Positions 53,382-62,648 are shown, numbered from the stretch's first letter. The stretch is 64,000 nucleotides of DNA from Arthrobacter sp. zg-Y1171 (GCF_025244845.1 NZ_CP104264.1:1612001-1676000); one strand, 5' to 3'. Program-made: numbers and translations. The notes: generated by a model from the letters alone, not told the origin.

Positions 53382-54434
53382 TCAGACGCCGACGGGGACG
53401 CGTGCGGAGGCAGGCGCCGGTCGGTGGTTCATGATGGTGAGTTTCGCAGCGACGCCCGTGCCGAGGATCATGAAGATCAGCGCGGTCCAGCCTTGGAAGG
53501 TGAACTGGGCCGTCTGCACCATGGCGTTGCCGATGGTGCAGCCGCCGGCCAGGGCGGCGCCGATGCCCATCAGGGCACCGCCGCCGAGGCTCTTCACGGC
53601 GGTTGCGGCGTCGGGGACCCGGACCCGGAATTCACCGCTGCCCTTGGCTGCGATGAAGGAGCCGAGCAGGATGCCGATGACCAGGTACACACCCCAGTCC
53701 ACGAGCTCGGCATCGCCGGTGACAAGGTAGGTGACCAGCTTGGAGGAGGGGGTGGTGATGCCCAGGCCGTCTTCCCGGCCGGTGGCCCAGCTCAGCGGCC
53801 AGGCTGCCGTGGCTATGAGCCCGATGACGACGGCGGTGGCGAAGGCATTCCACGGCTTTTCGAACAGGAGATGCGCCAGTCCGGTCTTCGACGCCGGCAG
53901 GGCGGCCATGGTGAACTTGGGCTTGGCCAGGTGGTGCCGGACCGCCAGTGCCACGGCGGTGACGAGCACCGCCACGAACAGCCACGGGGAGATGCCCAGG
54001 ACGGAGTAGAAATTGCTCTGCTCCACGGTCACGGAACGCATCGCGGTGTTGAAACCGGCCAGGGGTCCCGTCTTCATGATCGCGGCAAACAGTGCGTAGG
54101 AGATCAGCGCCAGCCAGCTGCCGACCAGGCCCTCGCCGGCGCGGTAGTAGGTTCCGGTGGCGCAGCCGCCGGCCAGCACAATGGCAAAGCCGAAGATGAA
54201 GCCGCCCACGATAGTTGCCAGCCAGGGGAACGCCTCGGCCTGCAGGGTGATGACGCCCGCGGCGTCCAAGGCGAAGACGCCGACGCTTTGCACGGCCACA
54301 ACCACCAGGAACGCGGTGAGCCAGCGGGTATTGCGTGTAACCCAGACATCGCGGAAGGCTCCGGTGACGCAGAAGCGGCCCCGCTGCATAACGAATCCGA
54401 GTGCCAACCCGACCAGCAGGCCTGAAATAAGCAT
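53382..54434 (-). CDS. YeeE/YedE-family thiosulfate transporter (TsuA-like)
   Basis: The 350-residue membrane protein has nine to ten helices. It has the three conserved Cys sites of the family in helix-loop motifs: RGRFCVTGAF, AGGCATGTYYRAGEG and AGGCTIGNAMVQTAQ. In the YeeE structure such cysteines line the path along which thiosulfate is relayed. The ATG at 54434 has AGGAGCAGTTCA before it; an upstream extension is GC-rich, without signals, and is rejected. The TusA-like gene follows on the same strand. Confidence 0.92.
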   Translation of the reverse strand: MLISGLLVGLALGFVMQRGRFCVTGAFRDVWVTRNTRWLTAFLVVVAVQSVGVFALDAAGVITLQAEAFPWLATIVGGFIFGFAIVLAGGCATGTYYRAGEGLVGSWLALISYALFAAIMKTGPLAGFNTAMRSVTVEQSNFYSVLGISPWLFVAVLVTAVALAVRHHLAKPKFTMAALPASKTGLAHLLFEKPWNAFATAVVIGLIATAAWPLSWATGREDGLGITTPSSKLVTYLVTGDAELVDWGVYLVIGILLGSFIAAKGSGEFRVRVPDAATAVKSLGGGALMGIGAALAGGCTIGNAMVQTAQFTFQGWTALIFMILGTGVAAKLTIMNHRPAPASARVPVGV

Positions 54435-54697
54435 TGAACTGCTCCTAGGAAAAAGGGGATTGCGCAGCCGACTGCCGCAGCCCTGCCACGCTAATTGCGC
54501 AGCTTTCGCCCCGCCAAGGATTGTGGCCCCGTATGTCCGCGGGTTAAGCCGCGTGACGGGCGGTTGGACGAAGGCCGGTCCAGGAAGGGCGGTTCCCGTT
54601 TTGGTGCCCGGCGCCGCCCCCGCTGCCCGCGGCATGGCCGCGGCAGGGGTGCGGTGGCAGAATCGGAGGGCAACGGACAACCGGCAGCCAGGACGCG

Positions 54698-55459
54698 ATG
54701 TCAACTATCACAGTGGTAATCCCTTCCCATAACGACGCCGTCATGCTGGCCGCCTGCCTGGACGCGGTGTCACGGCAGACCCGGCCGCCGGACGAGGTGC
54801 TGGTCGTGGACAACGCCAGCACCGATGCAACGGCGGACGTCTGCCGGGCAGCGGGAGTGCGCCGGATCTACGAACCCCGCGTGGGGGTCACCTCCGCGAC
54901 GTTCCGCGGCTTTGACGAGGCGCGGGGCGAATGGCTGGCCCGGCTGGATGCGGACTCGGTACCGCCGCCGCAATGGCTGGAACGGCTGGAAGCAGACCTG
55001 CTTGAAGCGGGGGAAGACACTGCGGTGACCGGACCGGGTCAGTTCTACGGTGCTAACCGGCTGATCCGGTGGATCGCGGAACACCTTTACATCGGCGGGT
55101 ACCGCTGGTCCATGACACTGTTGATGGGCCACCCGCCGATCTTCGGCTCCAACTTCGGCCTCCACTGCAGCATGTGGAACCGGCTAAGGACCCGGGTGCA
55201 CCGGGACAATCCTCGGGTGCATGATGACCTTGACCTTTGCTATCAGTTGCGTCCCGGGATGCAGGTCCGGTGGGATCCGGACCTGCGCGTGGCCGTCTCC
55301 GCACGGCCCTTCAACACGTGGCGCGGCCTCGGCCGGCGGGTGGCCATGGCCTATGACACCTTCAAAGTGGAGTTCCGCGAGGAGCCGCCGCTGCGGCGCC
55401 GCAGGGAGCGGGCCGCTCTCAGGACGCGGAACCGAACAGACGCAGCAGGTCGCGGGTGA
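54698..55459 (+). CDS. GT2-family glycosyltransferase
   Basis: This 253-residue protein has the GT-A fold of family 2: TVVIPSHNDAVMLAACLDAVSRQTRPPDEVLVVDNASTD, then WLARLDADSVPP with the metal-binding DAD, and a later HDDLDLCYQL acceptor motif. Two short hydrophobic stretches suggest membrane association, but no clear transmembrane domain is present. Donor and acceptor are unknown. The 3' end overlaps the convergent alpha/beta hydrolase gene by 41 nt. Confidence 0.88.
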   Translation: MSTITVVIPSHNDAVMLAACLDAVSRQTRPPDEVLVVDNASTDATADVCRAAGVRRIYEPRVGVTSATFRGFDEARGEWLARLDADSVPPPQWLERLEADLLEAGEDTAVTGPGQFYGANRLIRWIAEHLYIGGYRWSMTLLMGHPPIFGSNFGLHCSMWNRLRTRVHRDNPRVHDDLDLCYQLRPGMQVRWDPDLRVAVSARPFNTWRGLGRRVAMAYDTFKVEFREEPPLRRRRERAALRTRNRTDAAGRG

Positions 55460-56363
55460 ACTCGTACGGCGATTGCTCGCTGGGACTGTGTCCGCTGCTG
55501 TAGGACGCAAAGGACGCCCCGATGCTGTCGGCAAAACTGCGGTGCAGCTGCAGCGGCCACACATCATGCTCGCCCACGGCTACTAATTTGGGAACCGGGG
55601 TGGCGCGCAGGGCCGGCCTCAGGTCCGGGGCGTGGCGCATCAGTCCCACCATGTCCCGGATCGAGTCCTTCCGGGTGAGCGTGAACCGGTGCATGACAAG
55701 CGCCATCCGGCCCGGGGAAGCGCGGATGAAATTGCGCTTCACACCCCAGACGATCAGGTCCGCGCTGATCCTGTCCCCGACCAGGGGGGCCGCCCAGCCG
55801 ATCCAGCTCACGCCGCGGAAACTCTGCCCGCCCTGGGGCGGGCAGCCGAGCAGGGTAATACTGCGGAACAGGTCCGGCCGTTTCAGCAGGGTCAGCTGGG
55901 CAACAATGCCGGCAAATGAATAGCCCACCACATGGGCCGGGCCGCACGCTGTCAGCACTGCCGTGAGGTCGTCCGTAAACAGATCGAAGTCGAACCGCTG
56001 GCGCGGCGGGCGGAGATGCTCAGGGCCCGCGCCCGTCGATTCGTACTGCCCGGCAAGATCGAAGGAGAAGGCGAAATACCCTGCAGCCGCAAGCTCCGGC
56101 AGAACCAGGGAGAAGTCCTCCTTCGACCCCATGGCACCGGGCACGAGGACCACCGGCGGGTTGCCCGGCTCTCCCATGCTTACAGCAGCCAGGGACCCGC
56201 TGGGCGCCGCGAACCGTGAACGGACCGCTCCCTCCGGAAGAGCGAACCAGTCAACGTCGCCGAGTTGTGCGTCGCGTGCGGCAGCAGGATCGGCCGGGGC
56301 GGCCGGTTCGGTGCGCGGCCTTCCGCCCGGCCCCCGGCCGGCGAACCTTCCGCGTATCACCAT
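55419..56363 (-). CDS. alpha/beta hydrolase
   Basis: The 314-residue hydrolase has an oxyanion region VLVPGAMGSKEDFSLVLPEL, the nucleophile elbow GYSFAG, an acid residue in the VAVGEHDVWP strand and a late His (SSGHSPSEQSPYEF). The substrate is unknown, and lipase, haloperoxidase or esterase activities all fit. I set the start at ATG 56363 because TATCTT ends 6 nt before it, matching the leaderless pattern seen elsewhere in the window; no ribosome site supports a longer form. An Arg/Gly/Pro-rich stretch of about 30 residues precedes the domain. Confidence 0.85.
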   Translation of the reverse strand: MVIRGRFAGRGPGGRPRTEPAAPADPAAARDAQLGDVDWFALPEGAVRSRFAAPSGSLAAVSMGEPGNPPVVLVPGAMGSKEDFSLVLPELAAAGYFAFSFDLAGQYESTGAGPEHLRPPRQRFDFDLFTDDLTAVLTACGPAHVVGYSFAGIVAQLTLLKRPDLFRSITLLGCPPQGGQSFRGVSWIGWAAPLVGDRISADLIVWGVKRNFIRASPGRMALVMHRFTLTRKDSIRDMVGLMRHAPDLRPALRATPVPKLVAVGEHDVWPLQLHRSFADSIGASFASYSSGHSPSEQSPYEFTRDLLRLFGSAS

Positions 56364-56369
56364 GGCTAA

Positions 56370-56375
56370 AAGATA
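56370..56375 (-). promoter_or_regulatory. -10 box, leaderless start of alpha/beta hydrolase
   Basis: Read on the minus strand, TATCTT is separated by 6 nt (TTAGCC) from the ATG at 56363. Confidence 0.5.
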
Positions 56376-56529
56376 GCCGCCAAACGGGCCCCCGTCTGCT
56401 GGTCGAGGACCTGGGAAGCACGGAGCCGGACATTTCCCCGCCGCGCGGACAAACAGGCCGGCGTCCATCGGGCACCGCGGTAGAATTTCGTTGCCTGCCC
56501 CGAAATTCCCCCCGACTCAGGAGCCGACG

Positions 56530-57342
56530 TTGCCCGCAAAGCGTAACCCCAACAAGTTCGTCTATCGAGGCATCGTATTTACGGGCCTCACTGCCCGCAG
56601 CCTCTTCAGGGTCCCCGTGATCCCCTCCGGCCTGGAGAACCTTCCCGCCCACGAAGACATCCACGGCCTGAACCGCACCGTCGTCCCCGGCAAGGGGGCA
56701 GTGGTGGCCATTACCCACTTTGGCTACCTGGACTTCGCGTTCGCGGAGCTCCTGATGTGGCGGAAGCTGAAGGTCCACATGCGGTTCCTCGTCACCAAGA
56801 AAGCCACGAAAAAGAAGTTCGTCAAGGCTGTCTGCGACTGGTGCGAGCACATTGTGGTGGACCGTGCCGACGGCGCAGCAGCCTACAAGGAGTCCGTAGA
56901 AAAGCTGCGCGGCGGTGATTACCTTGCGGTCCTGCCCGAGGCAGGCGTCAGCCGCAGCTTCACCGTGCGGCAGCTGAAGACCGGCGCCGTTCGCATGGCC
57001 GCCGAGGCCGGAGTCCCGATCATTCCGGTATCGGTCTGGGGCGGCCACCGCATGCTGACCCGCGGGCACGGCCTAAGCATCAAGGCCGTCTGGAAAACCC
57101 CGGTGCGCGTGCACGTGGGCGAAATGATGCGCGTCGAAGCGGATGCCGACGTTGTCGAAGAGACCCGCCGGCTGCAGGAGGAACTGCAGGAGGGAATCGA
57201 TTACTGCATCGATACCTACCCCGTGACGCCCGAGCCCGGCGCGTGGTGGATGCCGCGGAGCCGCGGCGGCAGCGCCATGGCCGTTGAAGAACAGCAGGTC
57301 CTCGACGCCGCGGACCGCGAGAAGTACAAAATCACTGGTTAA
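56530..57342 (+). CDS. PlsC-type lysophospholipid acyltransferase
   Basis: The 270-residue enzyme belongs to the 1-acyl-glycerol-3-phosphate acyltransferase family. Its catalytic HX4D motif is HFGYLD (in VAITHFGYLDFAFAE), and the substrate-binding block includes a LPEAGVSRSF sequence in the place of the usual EGTRS. It transfers acyl groups to lysophospholipids or related glycolipids at the membrane face. The start is TTG 56530 because AGGAG lies at the proper distance; TAGAAT at 56481 is a likely -10. A terminator follows. Confidence 0.9.
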   Translation: MPAKRNPNKFVYRGIVFTGLTARSLFRVPVIPSGLENLPAHEDIHGLNRTVVPGKGAVVAITHFGYLDFAFAELLMWRKLKVHMRFLVTKKATKKKFVKAVCDWCEHIVVDRADGAAAYKESVEKLRGGDYLAVLPEAGVSRSFTVRQLKTGAVRMAAEAGVPIIPVSVWGGHRMLTRGHGLSIKAVWKTPVRVHVGEMMRVEADADVVEETRRLQEELQEGIDYCIDTYPVTPEPGAWWMPRSRGGSAMAVEEQQVLDAADREKYKITG

Positions 57343-57352
57343 CACCGGGCAG

Positions 57353-57390
57353 ACAGCAACGGCAGCCGCAGGTGCGGCTGCCGTTGCTGT
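57353..57390. terminator. bidirectional terminator
   Basis: ACAGCAACGGCAGCCGCA and its exact complement form an 18-bp stem with a 2-nt minimum loop, between the convergent acyltransferase and NAD(P)-binding protein genes. TTGG follows on the plus strand. Confidence 0.85.
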
Positions 57391-57401
57391 TGGTGGACCG
57401 G

Positions 57402-58055
57402 CTAGGCGAGGGAATCCAGGGCCTCGGCAATCGGCGTCGGGCCGTTGTTGAACTCGATGGTCTTTCCGGCGGTTTCGGGGCGTTCGAGGACTTCGGCGGC
57501 CACGTGGGCAACGTCTTCGCGCGAAACGGACTTGCCCTCGACTCCTGCTCCCGTTTCGATCCGGCCCGTGCCGGGATCCATGGTCAGCGCGCTGGGGCCA
57601 AGGATGGTCCAGTTCAGGCCGCTGGCCCGCAGGTGCTCATCCGCGTCCGCCTTGGCCTCGGCGTAGGCAAAGAACCCGTCGTCTTCGGGGACTCCATGGT
57701 CCTTGCCGGCACCGAAGTAGGACACCATCACGTAGCGGCCGGCTCCGGCGGCTTCTGCGGCGTCCATGGAGCGGATTGCGGCGTCCCGGTCCACGGCGAA
57801 AGTGCGTTCGGGGGTGCCGCCCCCGGCCCCGGCGCTCCAGACGACGGCGTCCTGCCCGCGAAGCAGTTCGGTGATCTGTTCGGTGGAGAGGTTTTCCACG
57901 TCGGCGACGACGGCTTCGGCGCCAGTCTGTTCAACATCGGCTGCGTGGTCCGGGTTGCGGAAGAGGGAGGTGACGGTGTGACCCTTGTCGGTCAGCCGGC
58001 GGGCCAGGTGCAGGGCGACTTTTCCGTGACCTCCGATAATGGCGATGCGGGACAT
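57402..58055 (-). CDS. NAD(P)-binding atypical SDR (YwnB/YhfK-like)
   Basis: The 217-residue protein has a Rossmann fold with IIGGHGKVALHLARRL at the start (GxxGxxG type), FRNPDH after the second strand, and AVVWSAGAGGG in the fourth. It then has YVMVSYFGAG and a Tyr/Lys pair in FFAYAEAKADADEHLRASGLNWTILGPSALT. This is the NAD(P)H-binding family related to NmrA, flavin reductase BLVRB and YwnB, and the precise substrate is unknown. AAAGGAGTAACGC precedes the ATG. It is divergent from the carboxylesterase gene. Confidence 0.9.
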   Translation of the reverse strand: MSRIAIIGGHGKVALHLARRLTDKGHTVTSLFRNPDHAADVEQTGAEAVVADVENLSTEQITELLRGQDAVVWSAGAGGGTPERTFAVDRDAAIRSMDAAEAAGAGRYVMVSYFGAGKDHGVPEDDGFFAYAEAKADADEHLRASGLNWTILGPSALTMDPGTGRIETGAGVEGKSVSREDVAHVAAEVLERPETAGKTIEFNNGPTPIAEALDSLA

Positions 58056-58241
58056 GCGTTACTCCTTTGGTTGGTGACGGTTCCTCCACCATAAGCATGC
58101 TGTTGAACTTGTGCAGGGTTTGCGCCCCTCCCGTCCGCCACGGGCTTAGCAGTTCGTGCGAATAGGTTCGGCGGGGATAGCGGCGGCCTCCGCGGCGTGG
58201 ATATGATCGCGCTGGGCTCGAAAAACCGCGGAAGGAACGCT

Positions 58242-59759
58242 GTGGCAACAACTACGGCTCAGCCGGACCTCACTGTTTCGACGTCGGACGGAATGGTGCG
58301 GGGAACACTAGTGAACGGCGTGCGGACGTGGCGGGGAATACCGTACGCGGCACCGCCGATCGGCGGGCTGCGGCTGCGCCTGCCGCGACCCGTGGAGCCG
58401 TGGGAGGGCGTGCTGGACGCCGGCCGCTACGGTCCCGTAGCGCCGCAGGAACGCGGACTGCCGTCCATGGGCGCCGGCCGGAAGACTCCCATGGACGAAG
58501 ACTGCCTCACCATCAACGTCACTGCACCGGTGGGCGAGGCACCGCCGCGCCCGGTCCTGGTGTATTTCCACGGCGGCGCGTTCACCATCGGGGCGGCTTC
58601 CGCGCCGGACTATGACGGCCGGAACCTCGTGGAACGCGGGGATGTGGTCTACGTCTGCATGAATTATCGGCTGGGAGCACTCGGTTTCATGGATTTCCGC
58701 CGGTATTCGACGCCGGAGCGGTCGTTCGACGTAAACGTCGGGCTGGCGGACCAGGTGGCCGCCCTGCGCTGGGTCCAGCGCAACATTGCCGCCTTCGGCG
58801 GGGATCCCGGGAACGTGACTGTTTTCGGCGAGTCTGCCGGCGGCATGTCGATTACTGCGCTGATGTGCGTTCCGTCTGCCGAGGGGCTCTTCCACCGGGC
58901 CTTCGTGCAGAGTTCGGCCCCCTCTACTGCCTATGGCCCCGGCCTGCCGGAAAAGTGGGCAGCCAGCCTGATCGAGCTGCTGGGGGTCTCCGAAGAGGAC
59001 GCGCCGAATGCGCTGGCCACGTTGCCTGCCCAGCGCCTGGTGAAGGCAGTCGGCACGCTCACCCGCAAGGTCACGCCGGAGTCCGAGCCCGGTGCCCGGG
59101 CCGTAGCACCGGTGGTCGACGGGGAGTTCCTGCCGCTGCATCCCATCGATGCCTTCCGGACGGGCAAGGCGCACCGGATCCCGCTCGTCATCGGCAATAT
59201 GTTCCGCGAAGGCGCGCTGTTCGACCGGGTGCAGGACATCCTCCCCACCACGGAGGAACGGATCGACACGATGTTTGCCCGCACGGAACCGGAGCTCAAG
59301 GAACAGGTCCTCGCCGCCTACCCCGGCTACCCGTCCAAGCGCGCCGCCGTCGACGTAGGCGGGGATGTCGTCTTCTGGCTGCCCAGTATCCAGGTGGCGG
59401 AAGGGCACAGCGCGTACGCGCCCACGTGGTCCTACCGGTTTGACTATGCCCCGCGGATGGCGAACCTGCTGGGAATGGGTGCCACCCACGCTATGGACAT
59501 CCCTGCGGTGTTCGGAAACTACGACGACGGACTGGGCCGGTTCCTGACGCTGCTCGGCGGCAAGCGCACTGCCGTTTCCGTTGGCAACCGGTTCCGCGGC
59601 GCGCTGCTGCGCTTTGCCCGCACCGGAGGTCCGGGCCTGTGGCCGGAGTACAGCGTCGAGACGCGCGCCACCAAGGTCTTCGACGGCACCGACAACGTGA
59701 TCCATGATCCGCACCGGGACCGCCGGGAAGCCTGGAACGGGTACCGCGGCTACCGCTGA
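58242..59759 (+). CDS. type B carboxylesterase, first copy
   Basis: The 505-residue enzyme has the carboxylesterase/lipase type B fold: GIPYAAPPIGGLRL near the start, DEDCLTINV, the oxyanion motif YFHGGAF (His110), nucleophile Ser198 in FGESAGG, a central acid region, and a catalytic His region near THAMDIPAVFGN. It hydrolyses esters of unknown type in the cytosol, because no signal peptide is present. GTG 58242 is supported by GGAAGGAACGCT. A paralogue lies at the end of the window, with arginase-like and ABC-F genes between. Confidence 0.93.
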   Translation: MATTTAQPDLTVSTSDGMVRGTLVNGVRTWRGIPYAAPPIGGLRLRLPRPVEPWEGVLDAGRYGPVAPQERGLPSMGAGRKTPMDEDCLTINVTAPVGEAPPRPVLVYFHGGAFTIGAASAPDYDGRNLVERGDVVYVCMNYRLGALGFMDFRRYSTPERSFDVNVGLADQVAALRWVQRNIAAFGGDPGNVTVFGESAGGMSITALMCVPSAEGLFHRAFVQSSAPSTAYGPGLPEKWAASLIELLGVSEEDAPNALATLPAQRLVKAVGTLTRKVTPESEPGARAVAPVVDGEFLPLHPIDAFRTGKAHRIPLVIGNMFREGALFDRVQDILPTTEERIDTMFARTEPELKEQVLAAYPGYPSKRAAVDVGGDVVFWLPSIQVAEGHSAYAPTWSYRFDYAPRMANLLGMGATHAMDIPAVFGNYDDGLGRFLTLLGGKRTAVSVGNRFRGALLRFARTGGPGLWPEYSVETRATKVFDGTDNVIHDPHRDRREAWNGYRGYR

Positions 59760-59760
59760 C

Positions 59761-60654
59761 CTAGACCGGCAGGTCCCGCAGCAGTCCGCCCAGGCGGAGG
59801 AGCTCCAGCGGTGCGTGCTGGGCGAGCGAGAGGCCGACTATCTCCCCGGCATCGCCCAGGGCGTCGATAATCCGAAGCATGTCCGGCACCCGCATGCCCC
59901 GGGTGCCGTTGCCCGTTGTTCCGGTGAAATCCCGCCGGTCCAGCACATCCAGGTCCACGTGGATGGCCAGCTTCGTAGCTCCGGTGAGCGCCAGCCAATC
60001 CAGAATCCGGCGGGTGTCCTCCGGAGTGTCGGTGATCCCGACGCTGGAGATTCCCAGCCGGCGCTTATTGGCCATGCCGGGATCCTGCCAGTCCTGCAGG
60101 CCGACGTGGAGGACGTTTGACGGCGCCACCACTGCCGGCAGCGCGGCCAGGAATTCGGCGTCGCCCTCTCCGGCGAGCGTCGACAGGGACATCGACCGGA
60201 ACCCGGTATAACTGTCGCCCGGGGTCCCGGTGTCCGGGTGCGCATCCACCCACAGCACCGCCAGGTCCGGCCCGTACCTGGCGGCCAGGTAACTGAACGG
60301 AGCGACACTCACCGAACATTCCCCGCCGAAAGTGACCACTGACGCCGGATCGGCTTCCGACACCAGCCGGAGCCCTTCCCGGAGCTGGCGCAGGACCGCT
60401 TCGCGGGCATAAATGCCGTCCACCGTCTCCACTGCCTCATCCTTTGTGTCGGTGCTGACCGGCACAAAGGCGGTGGGTCCCTCATGGGCGGGGGAGAGCA
60501 ACTCGAGCAGGGAAGGTCCGAGATGGTACGAAAGCTGGGTCTGGTGCGGCTGACCCGCAGGCAGCGAACCGACGGCGCCTGCTCCGGCAGCGCCCTGCCA
60601 CTGCGGAAAGATCAGCCGAAGGGCCCCGGGACCGGATGGATGCATGGAGGTCAT
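59761..60654 (-). CDS. arginase-superfamily protein with altered metal motif
   Basis: The 297-residue protein has the ureohydrolase fold. The DAHPD motif (137-141) and DLDVLD motif (234-239), which provide five of the manganese ligands, are intact. The first motif, normally GGDHS with a ligand His, reads GGECS, so Cys113 replaces that His and Glu replaces Asp. Variant sites of this kind occur in a little-studied branch of the family, and arginine may not be the substrate. AAGGAC precedes the ATG. Its stop is 2 nt from the end of the convergent carboxylesterase gene. Confidence 0.88.
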   Translation of the reverse strand: MTSMHPSGPGALRLIFPQWQGAAGAGAVGSLPAGQPHQTQLSYHLGPSLLELLSPAHEGPTAFVPVSTDTKDEAVETVDGIYAREAVLRQLREGLRLVSEADPASVVTFGGECSVSVAPFSYLAARYGPDLAVLWVDAHPDTGTPGDSYTGFRSMSLSTLAGEGDAEFLAALPAVVAPSNVLHVGLQDWQDPGMANKRRLGISSVGITDTPEDTRRILDWLALTGATKLAIHVDLDVLDRRDFTGTTGNGTRGMRVPDMLRIIDALGDAGEIVGLSLAQHAPLELLRLGGLLRDLPV

Positions 60655-60728
60655 GATCGTCCTTAGGTACGGAACAGGTGCCTACCTTACCGCCGCGGAC
60701 CTGAGCCGAAACAGGTGCGTGCACAAAA

Positions 60729-60734
60729 TAGAAT
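60729..60734 (+). promoter_or_regulatory. -10 box, leaderless start of second ABC-F gene
   Basis: TAGAAT ends 6 nt before the ATG at 60741. The intervening GGAGGC resembles a ribosome site but lies too close to the start. Confidence 0.5.
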
Positions 60735-60740
60735 GGAGGC

Positions 60741-62378
60741 ATGACTGCAACCCTCGTCGCCCGGGACCTTTCCGGCGGCCACGCCCACCGCACCCTTTTC
60801 GAGCATCTTTCCCTCACCGTCGCGCCGGGGGACGTCGTGGGCGTGGTGGGCGCCAACGGTGCCGGCAAATCGACGCTGCTGCGGTTGCTCGCCGGAGCGG
60901 CCGAACCGCAGGCCGGCACGGTCAGCACATCCCCGGCCGATGCCTTTGTCGGCTGGCTGCCGCAGGAACACGAACGGCTCGCCGGTGAAACCGTGGGCGC
61001 GTATCTGGCCCGGCGTACCGGGGCGGCGGCTTCCACCGAAGCCATGGAGGCTGCTGCCGAGGCGCTGGGATCCGAACTCCCCGGAGCGGATGACGCCTAT
61101 GCGGCCGCACTGGACCGGTGGCTGGCGTCCGGCGCAGCCGACCTGGAAGACCGGGCACCCGCCGTACTGGCGGACCTGGGCCTGCAGCTCGGCCTGGACA
61201 CCGGGATGGCCGGGCTTTCGGGCGGGCAGGCGGCACGCGTGGCGCTGGCCGCCCTGCTGCTGAGCCGCTTCGACATCGTCCTGCTCGACGAACCCACCAA
61301 TGACCTTGACCTGGACGGCCTGGCACGTCTGGAACAGTTTGTCCGCGGACTCCGCGGCGGCGTCGTGCTGGTGTCACATGACCGTGAATTCCTCGCCCGC
61401 TGCGTAACCACCGTGGTGGAGCTGGACCTGGCACAGAACAGCGTGGCGGTCTACGACGGCGGCTACGAGGCGTACCTGGAGGAACGCGCCGTCGCCCGCC
61501 GGCATGCCCGCGAGGCGTACGACGAGTTCGCTGACAAGAAGGCGGATCTGGTTTCCCGCGCCCGGACCACCCGGGAATGGAGCTCGCAGGGCGTGCGCAA
61601 CGCCATGAAGAAGAACCCTGACAATGACAAGATCAGGCGCAAGGCCAGCACCGAGTCATCCGAAAAGCAGGCACGGAAAGTCCGCCAGATGGAGTCACGC
61701 ATCGCCCGCCTGGACGAGGTGGAGGAACCACGCAAGGAGTGGCAGCTGCAGCTGCGCATCGGGTCTGCGCCCCGCTCCAGCTCGGTGGTGTCCACGTTGA
61801 ACGACGCCGCACTCACCCGGGGCGGATTCACCCTCGGCCCGGTGTCGGTGCAGGTGAACGCCGGGGAGCGGATCGGTATCACCGGCCCCAACGGTGCCGG
61901 CAAGTCCACGCTGCTGCGGCTGCTGCTGGGGCGCGAGGTGCCCGATGCCGGCACGGCCTCTCTGGGCGCCTCGGTCGCGGTGGGGGAAATCGACCAGGGC
62001 CGCGGCCAGCTCCCGGGCCACCTGCCGCTGGGGGAAGCCTTTGAAGCTGCCGTTCCGGAACTCTCATCCGCGGAAGCGCGGACCCTGCTGGCCAAATTAG
62101 GACTCAAGGCGGATCAGGTGGCGAGCCGCGTCGACGCGTTGTCCCCGGGGGAGCGTACCCGCGCTTCGCTGGCCCTCCTGCAGGCCCGGGGCGTGAACCT
62201 GCTGGTCCTGGATGAGCCCACCAACCACTTGGACCTGCCCGCCATCGAACAGCTCGAAGAGGCGCTGGAAAGCTATGAGGGGGCTTTGTTGCTGGTGTCC
62301 CACGACAGGCGGCTCTTGGAGAACGTCCGGCTCGACACGCGCTGGGAAGTCGCGGACGGGAAAGTCAGCGCAGCCTAG
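60741..62378 (+). CDS. ABC-F family ATPase, second copy
   Basis: The 545-residue protein has two ABC ATPase domains. Walker A is GANGAGKST and GPNGAGKST, the signatures are LSGGQAARVAL and LSPGERTRASL, Walker B sequences end LLDEPTNDLD and LDEPTNHLD, and a long basic linker (about residues 250-350) contains REWSSQGVRNAMKKNPDNDKIRRKAS. This linker pattern is like the actinobacterial resistance-associated ABC-F group (for example the Tlr/Msr-like or uncharacterised ones), which protect or rescue ribosomes. The second signature has Pro-Gly in place of Gly-Gly. It is not closely similar to the copy at 19.9 kb. Confidence 0.93.
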   Translation: MTATLVARDLSGGHAHRTLFEHLSLTVAPGDVVGVVGANGAGKSTLLRLLAGAAEPQAGTVSTSPADAFVGWLPQEHERLAGETVGAYLARRTGAAASTEAMEAAAEALGSELPGADDAYAAALDRWLASGAADLEDRAPAVLADLGLQLGLDTGMAGLSGGQAARVALAALLLSRFDIVLLDEPTNDLDLDGLARLEQFVRGLRGGVVLVSHDREFLARCVTTVVELDLAQNSVAVYDGGYEAYLEERAVARRHAREAYDEFADKKADLVSRARTTREWSSQGVRNAMKKNPDNDKIRRKASTESSEKQARKVRQMESRIARLDEVEEPRKEWQLQLRIGSAPRSSSVVSTLNDAALTRGGFTLGPVSVQVNAGERIGITGPNGAGKSTLLRLLLGREVPDAGTASLGASVAVGEIDQGRGQLPGHLPLGEAFEAAVPELSSAEARTLLAKLGLKADQVASRVDALSPGERTRASLALLQARGVNLLVLDEPTNHLDLPAIEQLEEALESYEGALLLVSHDRRLLENVRLDTRWEVADGKVSAA

Positions 62379-62648
62379 CCCCGGCTGGCCGCCGGGCACC
62401 CGGCGGATCCGGCGCCGGCCTCCGATCCGGCGGCACGGTGCCGGATGTGATACAAAGTATGCTGTGACGCATCCTTGGGAGGTGTGGAACGTAGGTCTCG
62501 GGCGATTTCACGGAAGAAGTGTCCTCATGGCTCCAAGGATGGAATACCGCAGTGCTGCCTCAGCGGCCTGCGGGAGCAACGGCATTACGGTTCAGTACAG
62601 GTGCGCAGGGATTCCGCGCACTCCATTGGCGCGCCTCGGAAGCGCCCT
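62379..62648. other. 270-bp gap before a small membrane ORF
   Basis: A TATGCT box at about 62459 and a possible frame ending in a GTGA overlap at 62649 are visible, but its start has no good ribosome site and its sequence matches no family I know. I do not annotate a gene here. Confidence 0.35.
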
